From: an uncultured Sulfitobacter sp.
GTDB lineage: Bacteria > Pseudomonadota > Alphaproteobacteria > Rhodobacterales > Rhodobacteraceae
DNA: 64,000 bases
NCBI RefSeq assembly: GCF_947497275.1
Contig: NZ_CANMFS010000004.1
Location: 310,001-374,000 of the forward strand
Direction of reading: 5' to 3'
Part shown: in pieces, positions 10,820 through 18,640 of the stretch
Position numbering within the stretch: the first letter of the stretch is position 1
How the letters are laid out: every line of letters starts with the position of its first letter
The notes under the pieces: model-generated
What the model saw: only the letters and a program-made list of their open reading frames with translations
Databases searched by the model: none
What the model was told of the DNA's origin: nothing
Translations under genes and position numbers: made by a program

Positions 10820-10859
10820 AAATAGCCCAGCGCCTGCGACGAAGGCGCATGGGCTATTT
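10820..10859 (+). terminator. Long hairpin after hslU that includes the MFS start codon
   Basis: Arms 10820-10835 (AAATAGCCCAGCGCCT) and 10843-10859 (AGGCGCATGGGCTATTT) pair over 16 bp with one bulged base and a 7-base loop. The right arm ends TTTG, so it could act as a terminator for hslVU. The ATG used for the next gene (10849-10851) is inside the right arm. Confidence 0.55.
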
Positions 10860-12075
10860 GCGCTTTCTTCTCGACAATCGGCTGTTCCTGCTGGCGGGTT
10901 TCCTGCTCACGTTCACCTCGTCATTCGGGCAGACCTATTTCATCTCGCTCTTCGCGGGCGAGATCAAGAGCGCGTTCGAACTGACGGACGGGCAGTGGGG
11001 TGGCATCTATACCATCGGAACGACACTGTCCGCCCTTACGATGGTTTGGACTGGCGTTCTGACGGACCGGTTTCGCGTGCGGCATCTGTCCTTGGGCGTG
11101 ATGCTGTTGCTGGCGGTCGCCTGTGGTACGATGGCTTTGGTACCGAACGGTTTCCTTCTGATCTTCGTGATCTTTGCACTGCGTCTGATGGGTCAGGGAA
11201 TGATGTCGCAGCTTGGCGCGGTGGCCATGTCGCGGTGGTTCATAGCGGCGCGCGGGCGGGCCATTTCAATTGCGTCGATGGGCTTTGCCGTGGGGCAGGC
11301 GCTGTTACCGGTGGTTTTCGTCGCGCTGCTGACGACAACCGATTGGCGCGCACTGTGGCTGGTTGCGGCGCTGTGCGTGGTTCTGATCATCCCGGTCATG
11401 CAATATCTTCTGCGGCAGGAACGCACACCGCAATCGTTGGCTGCGGAACCGCAGGCACTTGGCATGAAAGGGAAAAACTGGACCCGTGCCGAGCTTTTGC
11501 GGCACCCGCTTTTCTACATCCTCGTCCCTCTGGTGCTTGGCCCCTCAGCTTGGGGGACTGCCTTGTTCTTTCAACAGGTCCATCTGACCGAGGTGAAGGG
11601 ATGGAGCCTGACATCCTATGTCGCGCTGATGCCGTTGTTCACGGTGTCGTCCATCGCCTTCACGTTCTTGACCGGTTGGGCCATTGACCGGTTCGGCGTC
11701 AAATGGATTGTCCCGTTCCAGATGGTGCCGTTCGGCATCTCGTTCCTGGTGCTGGCCCAGGCCGATACCATTGCAATGGCGGGGGTCGGGTTAGTCATAT
11801 TCGGCGTCGGGCAGGGGATGCAGGGCACCGCTACAACCGCGTTTTGGGCGGTTTTCTATGGCACACGCCACCTTGGCGCGATCAAGGCGGCAGCGGCGGC
11901 GTTGATGGTGTTCGGGTCGGCCATCGGGCCGGGAATTACCGGCGCTCTGATTGATTGGGGGATTGATTTTCCAGACCAGATGATCCCGATTGCGCTGTTC
12001 TATTTCGGTGGCGCGCTTCTCGCGGGGGTGGGTATTTTACGCTACCAGCGCGACCTGCCTAGCGTTGCCGCCTGA
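10849..12075 (+). CDS. MFS transporter, substrate unknown
   Basis: Major facilitator superfamily permease of 408 residues with about twelve hydrophobic segments in two halves, and a charged central loop near residues 185-215 (RQERTPQSLAAEPQ). The loop-2/3 motif appears as GVLTDRFRVRHLS, and the second-half equivalent as GWAIDRFGVKWI. It sits in the inner membrane and is of the oxalate/formate antiporter-like or general metabolite type, but no substrate can be read from the sequence. No good ribosome site precedes the ATG, which is buried in a hairpin. Its end overlaps the convergent Smr gene by 17 bp. Confidence 0.85.
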   Translation: MGYLRFLLDNRLFLLAGFLLTFTSSFGQTYFISLFAGEIKSAFELTDGQWGGIYTIGTTLSALTMVWTGVLTDRFRVRHLSLGVMLLLAVACGTMALVPNGFLLIFVIFALRLMGQGMMSQLGAVAMSRWFIAARGRAISIASMGFAVGQALLPVVFVALLTTTDWRALWLVAALCVVLIIPVMQYLLRQERTPQSLAAEPQALGMKGKNWTRAELLRHPLFYILVPLVLGPSAWGTALFFQQVHLTEVKGWSLTSYVALMPLFTVSSIAFTFLTGWAIDRFGVKWIVPFQMVPFGISFLVLAQADTIAMAGVGLVIFGVGQGMQGTATTAFWAVFYGTRHLGAIKAAAAALMVFGSAIGPGITGALIDWGIDFPDQMIPIALFYFGGALLAGVGILRYQRDLPSVAA

Positions 12076-12652
12076 GATAGACGTAGTAGGCACCGCCGCC
12101 GCCATGGCTGATATGGGCCTGCGCAACCTGCAAGACGACAGAGGACATCGGCTGCATCGACAGCCACTGTGGTACCTGATGGCGCAGGATGCCGTGCCGC
12201 ACCGGGATCGGGCCTCCCTCGTCCCGCTGCTTGCCCTTGCCAGTGATTACCAGCACCAGCCGTTTGCCGCGCGCGTGCGCCGACATGATAAAGCTGGTAA
12301 GCGCGGGATGCGCGCGCTCCAGCGTCATGCCGTGCAAGTCGATCCTGCCTTCGGGTTTCAGCTTGCCACGCTTGAGCTTGCCGAACGATTTATGGTCCAT
12401 TTGCACCGGCGCCTTGCGCAACCTATCGGGCAACGACGGCACAAGATCATGGCCGGGCGCGCGGGGTTTTCGTTCGGGTTTGCCGATGATCGTCGACTTG
12501 GCCTTGCGCAGCGATTTTGAGTCTGATGTAGGCAAGCCCGCATCGGGATCAAATTTACGCGCAACTAGATCGGAGCCTTCCAGCCGCTCCGTTTTGGCAG
12601 CGACCCTTTCCCACAGTTCGCGGTCCTCGGCGCTGAGCCTGCGGCGTTTCAT
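12059..12652 (-). CDS. Smr-domain protein
   Basis: About 197 residues with a basic, probably unstructured N-terminal half (residues 1-90, rich in Arg, Lys and Pro) and a C-terminal Smr domain. The domain is marked by RIDLHGMTLERA (the DLHG motif), LVITGKGKQ (the TGxG motif) and a closing HGGGGAYYVYLRR. Smr domains bind or nick nucleic acids; in the alphaproteobacterial stand-alone form the role is not settled. ATG at 12652 overlaps the mltA stop by 4 bp, so it is probably made from the tim44-mltA-smr transcript. Confidence 0.88.
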   Translation of the reverse strand: MKRRRLSAEDRELWERVAAKTERLEGSDLVARKFDPDAGLPTSDSKSLRKAKSTIIGKPERKPRAPGHDLVPSLPDRLRKAPVQMDHKSFGKLKRGKLKPEGRIDLHGMTLERAHPALTSFIMSAHARGKRLVLVITGKGKQRDEGGPIPVRHGILRHQVPQWLSMQPMSSVVLQVAQAHISHGGGGAYYVYLRRQR

Positions 12653-13710
12653 ATCGCGCTTTCGGGCAGCAGCGCATAGGCGCGCTGTATCGGCAACAGC
12701 ACGACAAGCCGGCCGGGATCGCGCAAACGGCCCGCCGCGCGGCCCGCACCGTCGCCGGTCCCGAAGAATACATCGGCCCGCTGCGCGCCCTTTATCGCCG
12801 ATCCGGTATCCTGCGCCACCATGAGGCGACGCAGCGGCGTCTTGCCATCCTTTTCGATCCACACCGGCGCGCCGAGCGGGACAAATGCAGGGTCCACCGC
12901 GACCGTCCGCATCGTAGTGATTGACCGGTTCATCGCGCCCAGCGGGCCCTTGTCGGCCGGCACGCGGCTTACTTCGCGGAAGAAGACATAGGACGGGTTG
13001 TGAAACAGAAGCTCTTCGCCATCGACAGGATTGCGCCGCACCCAGTTCTTGATGACCTGCGCGCTGACCTGATGCGCCTCGTACACACCGCGTCGCACGA
13101 GTTCTTGACCAATGGAGCGATAATCATGTCCGTTGGATCCACGATATCCCACACGGATGGACCGTCCGTCCGGAAGCCGGATCCGCCCGGATCCCTGAAT
13201 TTGAAGAAAGAAAAGCTCCACCGGATCGTCGACATAGGCAATCGTCAGGCCGCGCCCGTCCATCACGCCGCTTTGCAGCAAATCGCGGCGGGTCAGCCAG
13301 GGCCGGGTTTCGTTTGCCTCGGGCGGCATTTTGTAGACCGGAAAATTATACCGCTCTGATCGGTAAAGAGAGCCTTCGAGTTCCGGCTCGAAATAGCCGG
13401 TGAACAGCGCATCCTGCCCATCGTCCATTACGACAGGCCGAAACAGAAGTTCGAAGAAATCGCGCGGATCGGGGTTTGTCCTCGCATAGGCGCAGATCGC
13501 CTTCCAATCCGGTTCTTTGAGATCCATGCAGGTATTTTGAAACGTCGAAAAGGCGGCAGCGTGATCATCCTGCGCCCAGCCGTCCAACTGATCGAACGAT
13601 ACGATATCGTATTTCACGTCAGACGCCAAAGGCCCCGCCAGCAGCGAGGCCCCGGTTGTGGCAACGATACGCAGTCCGCACGTTATCCGTCTGTAGAAAC
13701 CAAGAACCAA
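12649..13710 (-). CDS. mltA: Membrane-bound lytic murein transglycosylase A
   Basis: An MltA-family lytic transglycosylase that cleaves peptidoglycan glycan strands with formation of 1,6-anhydro-MurNAc. FTGYFEPELEGS and FFLQIQGSGRI belong to the MltA barrel domain; RLMVAQDTGSAIKGAQRADVF and GTGDGAG are the 3D domain with its three conserved Asp. The N terminus is a Sec-type signal (basic RR, then ATTGASLLAGPLAS), with no lipobox. The start is uncertain: TTG at 13710 gives the signal peptide with only a short overlap of the upstream gene, while ATG at 13749 would overlap it by 67 bp. Confidence 0.9.
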   Translation of the reverse strand: MVLGFYRRITCGLRIVATTGASLLAGPLASDVKYDIVSFDQLDGWAQDDHAAAFSTFQNTCMDLKEPDWKAICAYARTNPDPRDFFELLFRPVVMDDGQDALFTGYFEPELEGSLYRSERYNFPVYKMPPEANETRPWLTRRDLLQSGVMDGRGLTIAYVDDPVELFFLQIQGSGRIRLPDGRSIRVGYRGSNGHDYRSIGQELVRRGVYEAHQVSAQVIKNWVRRNPVDGEELLFHNPSYVFFREVSRVPADKGPLGAMNRSITTMRTVAVDPAFVPLGAPVWIEKDGKTPLRRLMVAQDTGSAIKGAQRADVFFGTGDGAGRAAGRLRDPGRLVVLLPIQRAYALLPESAI

Positions 13711-14339
13711 TTTGGATCGTCCGAGCCCATAATGCGGGCAAATACCCATGTGTCTTTTTGCTTTTTTGCCTCTGTAAGGCTTCCTTCGACCACTTCGCCT
13801 TCGCTGTTGCGAACGGCCGACGTCAATTCCGCGACGAAGCGGACCGTCAGTTCCGCTTCCTTCGTATCCGGGTCAAGGGTGACGTTTTCCAGCGTGGTTT
13901 CGCGGATTCCGATAAACTGCGCCTCAACGGTAAGTCCCTGGTCTTCGCGCGCGGCAACGGCGTCCACAAAGCTTTCGTAAATGTTCTCGGAAAGAAACGG
14001 TTTGATCTCGTCGAGATCGCCGCGCTCGTAGCCCATGACAATCATTTCATAGGCCCCACGCGCACCACCGAGAAAATCCGTGACATTGAACGACGGCTCG
14101 ATCCGCTTGATCTCAGCAAGAGCGTGGGCTTCCAACGAGCCCTCATCGAAATGATCGGTGATGTCCAGATCGGGACCGCCTTCGATCACTTCGAAAGCCG
14201 GGCCTTTGCGTTCGGCCTTCTGCTGAGGCAGAGGTGGCTTTTCAAACCCCTCGCGGGTTCCAAGCACATTCTTCAGCCGCAAAATCAGAAAAACCGCAAT
14301 AGCGGCAAGCACCAGAAGCTGGATCAGCGGCGAATTCAT
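13683..14339 (-). CDS. Tim44/TimA-family membrane-anchored adaptor protein
   Basis: 218 residues. One N-terminal transmembrane helix (residues 5-22, LIQLLVLAAIAVFLIL) is followed by a linker and a Tim44-like soluble domain (residues 75-215; FLGGARGAYEMIVMGYERGD is typical). The family is related to the mitochondrial import subunit Tim44; bacterial members are inner-membrane proteins of unclear client. GAGGTCC precedes the ATG. It is the first gene of the reverse operon with mltA and smr, in an arrangement common to Rhodobacteraceae, and is divergent from fxsA. Confidence 0.85.
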   Translation of the reverse strand: MNSPLIQLLVLAAIAVFLILRLKNVLGTREGFEKPPLPQQKAERKGPAFEVIEGGPDLDITDHFDEGSLEAHALAEIKRIEPSFNVTDFLGGARGAYEMIVMGYERGDLDEIKPFLSENIYESFVDAVAAREDQGLTVEAQFIGIRETTLENVTLDPDTKEAELTVRFVAELTSAVRNSEGEVVEGSLTEAKKQKDTWVFARIMGSDDPNWFLVSTDG

Positions 14340-14443
14340 AGGGACCTCTTGCAGTGAAGACGTGGAAACAATCTATTATGCACCTTATGTAGGGGCTGTA
14401 GGGGGCCAAGTCCACTCCGGCCCCGATGAAAGGATGCAAACGC

Positions 14444-14947
14444 ATGTGGCTTTTAATCGCATTCATCGCGGTGCCGATGATTGAAATCGCGCTGTTCATT
14501 CAGGTTGGTGGTTTCATCGGCCTCTGGCCGACGCTTCTGATTGTCGTTCTGACAGCACTTGCCGGGACTTATCTGGTGCGCAGCCAGGGCCAGCTGGCGC
14601 TGAGCGAGGTGAAAACATCGTTCTCCGACATGCGCGACCCGACCGAACCGCTGGTCCATGGGGCGATGATCCTGTTTTCCGGTGCGCTCTTGCTGACGCC
14701 GGGGTTTTTCACGGACGCTGTGGGCTTTGCCTTGCTTGTTCCCGCGGTCCGCAAAGCGGTGTTCAAGGCGATCGCCGCACGCGTAAAGGTGCAGCGGTTC
14801 GGCGGACCGGGACCGGATCCGCGTGGCCCGCAACGCGTGGACCCTCGTGTACGGAACAACGGTGACATCATCGACGGTGAATACAGCGAAGTCCCCAAAG
14901 ACAGCGATGATACGCCCAAGGGTAAATCCGGCTGGACCCGACGCTGA
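14444..14947 (+). CDS. fxsA: FxsA family membrane protein
   Basis: About 167 residues. The family pattern is clear: MWLLIAFIAVPMIEIALFI as first membrane segment, a second hydrophobic stretch LWPTLLIVVLTALAGTYLV, and a third around GALLLTPGFFTDAVGFALL with the conserved TPGF motif. The C terminus is polar and Pro/Gly-rich. In E. coli FxsA affects F-plasmid exclusion of phage T7; the bacterial role is unknown. The ATG at 14444 with AAGGA upstream is preferred over ATG 14426, because family members begin directly with the first helix. Confidence 0.87.
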   Translation: MWLLIAFIAVPMIEIALFIQVGGFIGLWPTLLIVVLTALAGTYLVRSQGQLALSEVKTSFSDMRDPTEPLVHGAMILFSGALLLTPGFFTDAVGFALLVPAVRKAVFKAIAARVKVQRFGGPGPDPRGPQRVDPRVRNNGDIIDGEYSEVPKDSDDTPKGKSGWTRR

Positions 14948-14978
14948 TCCCGCGCACAATGGCGTTGAGCGGTCCCGT

Positions 14979-15007
14979 TTGACCTGTTAAGCCATCGCAA
15001 TTGCAAT
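14979..15007 (+). promoter_or_regulatory. Predicted sigma-70-type promoter of secB
   Basis: TTGACC at 14979-14984, a 17-bp spacer and TGCAAT at 15002-15007. The GAGGAG ribosome site and ATG follow at 15020 and 15034. Confidence 0.5.
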
Positions 15008-15033
15008 TCAAACTCCAAAGAGGAGCTATCATT

Positions 15034-15528
15034 ATGGCCGAAGCCGAAGCACCACAACAACCCAAGGCACCGCAGATGCGCGTTCTGGGCCAGTTCATTC
15101 GCGACTTGTCATTCGAGAATATCATGGCACAAAAAGGTGCGCCTTCGGACGTGCAGCCCGACGTCCAGGTTCAGGTCAATCTCGACGCGAAGAAACGGTC
15201 GACCGAGAACCAGTACGAGACGGCGATCAAGTTGAACGTGACCTCCAAAGCGAAAGAAGGCGATGCCGTTCTTTTCGCGCTTGAAATCGACTATGTCGGC
15301 ATCTTTGACATCCAGGATGTGCCCGAAGAGCAGATGCATCCGTTCCTTTTGATCGAATGCCCGCGGATGATCTTTCCGTTCCTGCGCCGTATCGTCAGCG
15401 ACATCACGCGCGACGGGGGCTTCCCGCCGCTGAACCTTGAGAACATTGATTTCGTATCGCTGTACCGCAACGAAATTGCGCGCCGGCAGGCCGAAACCGC
15501 CGATCAGGCACCACCTGCAGACGCCTAA
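15034..15528 (+). CDS. secB: Protein-export chaperone SecB
   Basis: 164 residues; forms a tetramer that keeps preproteins unfolded and delivers them to SecA. Family blocks are FIRDLSFENI near residue 20, VQVQVNLDAKK, ALEIDYVGIF and PFLLIECPRMIFPFLRRIVSD, followed by the conserved GGFPPLNLENIDFV. An excellent GAGGAG site fixes the ATG at 15034; the frame is open a little upstream but without start support. It is convergent with dnaQ with only 3 bp between the stop codons. Confidence 0.97.
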   Translation: MAEAEAPQQPKAPQMRVLGQFIRDLSFENIMAQKGAPSDVQPDVQVQVNLDAKKRSTENQYETAIKLNVTSKAKEGDAVLFALEIDYVGIFDIQDVPEEQMHPFLLIECPRMIFPFLRRIVSDITRDGGFPPLNLENIDFVSLYRNEIARRQAETADQAPPADA

Positions 15529-15531
15529 ACC

Positions 15532-16218
15532 TCAGCTTTTGAGCCAGAGCGGATCGCCGCCCAGCTTGCCGACAAATTCGGCATGGGCGGCGATTTCTGT
15601 CTCGGTGATACGCGGGGGCAGGGGCGTCTTGCGCGGGTGCGGTGTCCATTCCGCGATCTGCTCACCTTCCTTGGGCGCGGCGCGGGTGGACAGCCCGAAA
15701 TCAGGCTGTTTGCCGCCGATCAGCTCCAGATAGACTTCCGCCAGAATTTCGCTGTCAAGCAGCGCGCCGTGCAGCGTCCGCGACGAGTTGTCGATGCCGA
15801 AGCGGCGGCACAGCGCGTCGAGCGACGATGGTGATCCAGGGAATTTCTTGCGTGCGATGGCAAGCGTGTCGATCGCTTGTTCCCACGGTATCTGGCCCAA
15901 TCCCATCCATTTGAGCTCGGCATTGAGAAACTTGATGTCGAACGCGGCATTGTGGATGACCAGCTTGCTATCACCGATGAAATCCACGAACGCCTGCCCG
16001 ACTTGCGCAAATTTGGGTTTGTCGCGCAGGAAATCGTCTCCCAGCCCGTGCACCTCGAAGGCCTCGTTCGGCATGGCGCGTTCGGGATTGATGTATTGAT
16101 GATAGGTCTTGCCGGTCGCGACGTGACCCATCAGCTCTACCGCGCCGATCTCGACGATGCGGTCGCCGGTTTGCGGATCAAAGCCGGTGGTTTCAGTGTC
16201 GAGAACAATTTCACGCAT
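15532..16218 (-). CDS. dnaQ: DNA polymerase III epsilon subunit (3'-5' proofreading exonuclease)
   Basis: 228 residues, DEDDh exonuclease fold. Exo I is LDTETTGF (Asp7, Glu9), Exo II is VIHNAAFDIKFLNAEL, and Exo III is HGALLDSEILAEVY with the Hx4-5D pair. It removes misincorporated bases within the Pol III core. It is the last gene of the reverse run maf-aroE-coaE-dnaQ and overlaps coaE by 8 bp. Confidence 0.96.
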   Translation of the reverse strand: MREIVLDTETTGFDPQTGDRIVEIGAVELMGHVATGKTYHQYINPERAMPNEAFEVHGLGDDFLRDKPKFAQVGQAFVDFIGDSKLVIHNAAFDIKFLNAELKWMGLGQIPWEQAIDTLAIARKKFPGSPSSLDALCRRFGIDNSSRTLHGALLDSEILAEVYLELIGGKQPDFGLSTRAAPKEGEQIAEWTPHPRKTPLPPRITETEIAAHAEFVGKLGGDPLWLKS

Positions 16219-16801
16219 GTGAAAGCTGGCTCCTGATGTGTTTCACGACGTCTTGCACCTGTGCGCGGGCGTGTTCAACCGTATCGGTGTGAATCACATA
16301 CTGCGCGCGGCTGCATTTCTCTTGCGCCGGCAGCTGTTTGGCGCGGATCGTGAGAAACTGGTCACGCGTCATTGTGCCGCGCTCAATCACGCGAGCCTCT
16401 TGCGTGGCATCGTCGATATAGACACAGACGGTTGCATCGACACGGGCATCGCCGCCGGTTTCGAACAACAGCGGGATATCCATAACGACAATGTCGGCTT
16501 TGGCGGTGGACAGAAACGACACACGGTCCTGACCGACGAGTGGATGCACGATGCCTTCAATCTTTTTCAGCGCGCTCGGATCCTTGCCGATGATCGCCTT
16601 CAAGGCCGTGCGCGACACTTCGCCGTCAATTACCGCTTCGGGGAATGCGGCATAGATGGGAGCGACAGCGGCACCGCCTTTGGCGTAGAGCCGGTGCACG
16701 GCAGCATCCGCGTCCCAAACGGCGCATCCTTCCTCGGCAAACATCTGGGCAGTTGTCGATTTGCCCATCCCGATAGACCCTGTCAGACCAAGCTTGAACA
16801 T
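16211..16801 (-). CDS. coaE: Dephospho-CoA kinase
   Basis: 196 residues; phosphorylates the 3'-hydroxyl of dephospho-CoA in the last step of coenzyme A synthesis. The P-loop GLTGSIGMGKST is at the N terminus, the substrate-binding VWDADAAVHRLY follows, then VHPLV and VMDIPLLFETGGD (the conserved PLLFE). The ATG at 16801 shares its A with the aroE stop (TGATG overlap), which favours re-initiation after aroE. Confidence 0.96.
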   Translation of the reverse strand: MFKLGLTGSIGMGKSTTAQMFAEEGCAVWDADAAVHRLYAKGGAAVAPIYAAFPEAVIDGEVSRTALKAIIGKDPSALKKIEGIVHPLVGQDRVSFLSTAKADIVVMDIPLLFETGGDARVDATVCVYIDDATQEARVIERGTMTRDQFLTIRAKQLPAQEKCSRAQYVIHTDTVEHARAQVQDVVKHIRSQLSHA

Positions 16802-17637
16802 CAGCGCAACGCCGCCGCGCGTGTGGCGCGGTCCACCTCGGGGCGCTTGCCGAACCATCGCTCGAACGCCGGCACCGCTTGATGCAGCAACATACCCAGC
16901 CCATCGACCGTAACGCATCCCATGTCCTCCGCCGTTGCCAGCAGTCTTGTTTTGAGCGGAGCATAGACAAGATCGGTGACGACAGTATCGGCGCACAGCC
17001 CGTCGAGCGGCACGCGCAGTTCGCCCTTGCCGATCATGCCAAGCGAAGTCGTATTTACCAAGAGCGCGGCATCATCAATCATATTTCCCGCCTGGACCCA
17101 ATCATACACCTGAACGCGACTGCCGAAATCCTGCGCGAGCTTGTCCGCACGGACACGCGTGCGGTTTGAAAGATATATCTCCGGCGCGCCCGCGTCCAGC
17201 AGCGAAGCGACGACAGCGCGGGCGGCACCACCGGCACCCAACACAGCCGCAGGACCGGCGGCGGGATTCCAATGCGGCGCCCCTGCGCGCAGGTTTTCCA
17301 AAAAACCATACCCATCCGTATTGTCCGCGTGGATCTGGCCATCCTTTCGGAAAATCAATGTGTTGGCGGCTCCGATCAGGATCGCACGGTCGGTAATGAG
17401 ATCAGCGATCTCCATCACTGCTTCCTTGTGCGGGATCGTGACGTTCACCCCGACGAACCCTGCTTTCGGCAGCGTGCGCAGTACCTGTTCAAGGTCCTCG
17501 GATCCGACATCCATAGGGATATAGTGCCCCGCGATGCCGTAAGTCTTGAGCCAGTGCCGGTGAAGTTGGGGCGATTTGGAATGTGCGATCGGCGATCCGA
17601 TCACGCCGGCGAGGGGGATACGGGGCAGGTCGCTCAT
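16801..17637 (-). CDS. aroE: Shikimate dehydrogenase
   Basis: 278 residues; NADPH-dependent reduction of 3-dehydroshikimate in aromatic amino-acid synthesis. The substrate site is GSPIAHSKSPQLH, the catalytic Lys is in VTIPHKEAVM, the catalytic Asp in ADNTDGYGF, and the nucleotide-binding glycine loop is VLGAGGAARAVV, followed by the NRT motif (LSNRTRVRAD) that reads the NADP phosphate. It overlaps maf by 4 bp and coaE by 1 bp. Confidence 0.97.
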   Translation of the reverse strand: MSDLPRIPLAGVIGSPIAHSKSPQLHRHWLKTYGIAGHYIPMDVGSEDLEQVLRTLPKAGFVGVNVTIPHKEAVMEIADLITDRAILIGAANTLIFRKDGQIHADNTDGYGFLENLRAGAPHWNPAAGPAAVLGAGGAARAVVASLLDAGAPEIYLSNRTRVRADKLAQDFGSRVQVYDWVQAGNMIDDAALLVNTTSLGMIGKGELRVPLDGLCADTVVTDLVYAPLKTRLLATAEDMGCVTVDGLGMLLHQAVPAFERWFGKRPEVDRATRAAALR

Positions 17638-18233
17638 TGGTCAAGATCTCCGCGCAGGGTCAGATAGTTCAGGATTTCCAAAAGGGGCATCCCAAGCACG
17701 TTAAAGTAATCGCCGTCGATACGCGAGAACAGCCGGACGCCTTCTCCCTCAAGTTTGTAGCTCCCGACGGTATGCTGAATGCTGTTCCAGTTTCGCAAGA
17801 CATACTCTTCGAGATAGGCATCACTGGCATCGCGCATCCGCAAGCGCACTTGTCCGACATGCCGCCAGACAGGTTTACCATCTTCGCAGATCACGGCCGC
17901 AGACAACAGCATGTGGATCTGACCGCGCAGGGATCTGAGCTGCGCCAGAGCGTCTTCGGCGCTGACCGGTTTGTTGAGCAGCGTTCCCTTGAAGTCGAGC
18001 ACCTGATCACAGCCGATAACGAGCGCACCCGGATGTTTTTCGCTCACCTTCTTCGCCTTGATCTCGGCCAGCGCGTCGGCAATATCGCGCGGTGGCGCGC
18101 CCTCTGCGCCCAATGATACCTTGATCATTTCCTCATCCACCCGTGCGACGACGACCTCATGCGGAACGCGGGCCTGCTGCAAAAGCTTGGCGCGGATGGC
18201 AGAGCCCGAAGCGAGGATGATCTGGACAGACAT
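17634..18233 (-). CDS. maf: Maf/Ham1-superfamily nucleotide pyrophosphatase
   Basis: 199 residues. Maf proteins hydrolyse non-canonical or selected nucleoside triphosphates and sit beside cell-division or replication genes. Seen are ILASGSAIRAKLL at the N terminus, the second phosphate site VIGCDQVLDF, and a central EKHPGALV. The usual SPRR of the first motif reads SAIR here, so substrate range cannot be inferred. It is the first gene of a reverse operon; its start codon touches a perfect DnaA box, so its promoter lies in the predicted origin. Confidence 0.88.
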   Translation of the reverse strand: MSVQIILASGSAIRAKLLQQARVPHEVVVARVDEEMIKVSLGAEGAPPRDIADALAEIKAKKVSEKHPGALVIGCDQVLDFKGTLLNKPVSAEDALAQLRSLRGQIHMLLSAAVICEDGKPVWRHVGQVRLRMRDASDAYLEEYVLRNWNSIQHTVGSYKLEGEGVRLFSRIDGDYFNVLGMPLLEILNYLTLRGDLDQ

Positions 18234-18241
18234 GTGGATAA
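18233..18241 (-). promoter_or_regulatory. DnaA box, perfect consensus
   Basis: TGTGGATAA, the reverse complement of TTATCCACA, overlapping the maf start codon. Confidence 0.7.
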
Positions 18242-18254
18242 CCCGTGCATTGCG

Positions 18255-18269
18255 TTAAGGAAAACTTAA
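18255..18269. promoter_or_regulatory. CtrA-type box TTAA-N7-TTAA
   Basis: TTAAGGAAAACTTAA is an exact match to the CtrA full-site consensus. It lies 14 bp from the perfect DnaA box, as CtrA and DnaA sites are interleaved in the Caulobacter origin. It also lies upstream of maf, so a promoter role is possible. Confidence 0.5.
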
Positions 18270-18413
18270 GAACTTGTTGTCGAGGATTAGACAATCGGGA
18301 TCAAGAGGGCGGAGCGGCGTGAGTCCCGTCAGATTTGCCAAGCGTTGCACCCCTGTGCAGAAGGATAAACCGTTGGTTGGATAACATCGCTTCTACCTCT
18401 TCTCCCCCCAGAG

Positions 18414-18422
18414 TTTTCCACA
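18414..18422 (+). promoter_or_regulatory. DnaA box (TTTTCCACA)
   Basis: Matches the TTWTNCACA consensus and lies centrally in the gene-free gap, next to an AT-rich segment. Confidence 0.55.
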
Positions 18423-18531
18423 GGACGAGGCAGTTTCAAGACTATGCATGGTACTGTAATCTAATAATAAAAAATAGATCTACCGTACTTTCCGCACCCC
18501 ATGCACAGACCTGTCCCTAATCATACGATCA

Positions 18532-18554
18532 TGGGGATAACAAAGTAATCCACA
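18532..18554. promoter_or_regulatory. Pair of degenerate DnaA boxes
   Basis: TGGGGATAA (reverse TTATCCCCA) at 18532-18540 and TAATCCACA at 18546-18554, each one base from TTATCCACA, in opposite orientation and 5 bp apart. Confidence 0.45.
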
Positions 18555-18640
18555 GATAATCCTGCCCCTACTTACATCATCATTCTTTCTTTCTATCTTT
18601 ATTAATATAAAGAGAGGCACCTAACGGAGTACGGTAAGAC

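Larger units (their letters stand above)
18232..18640. other. Predicted chromosomal replication origin (oriC), gene-free AT-rich gap
   Basis: This is the only gene-free stretch over 300 bp in the window. It holds a perfect DnaA box (TTATCCACA, reverse, 18233-18241), one matching TTWTNCACA (18414-18422), and single-mismatch boxes at 18353-18361, 18532-18540 and 18546-18554. A CtrA-type box is at 18255-18269. AT-rich segments at about 18453-18485 and 18575-18615 could be unwinding elements. Genes diverge from it on both sides, and parAB with two parS sites follow within 8 kb. No ORF, tRNA or terminator was seen inside. The assignment is inference from motifs and context. Confidence 0.75.

Noticed and set aside
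14340-14443. Possible small RNA between the Tim44-like gene and fxsA
   Set aside because: The 104-bp gap has no terminator or stable hairpin and is explained as a divergent promoter region.
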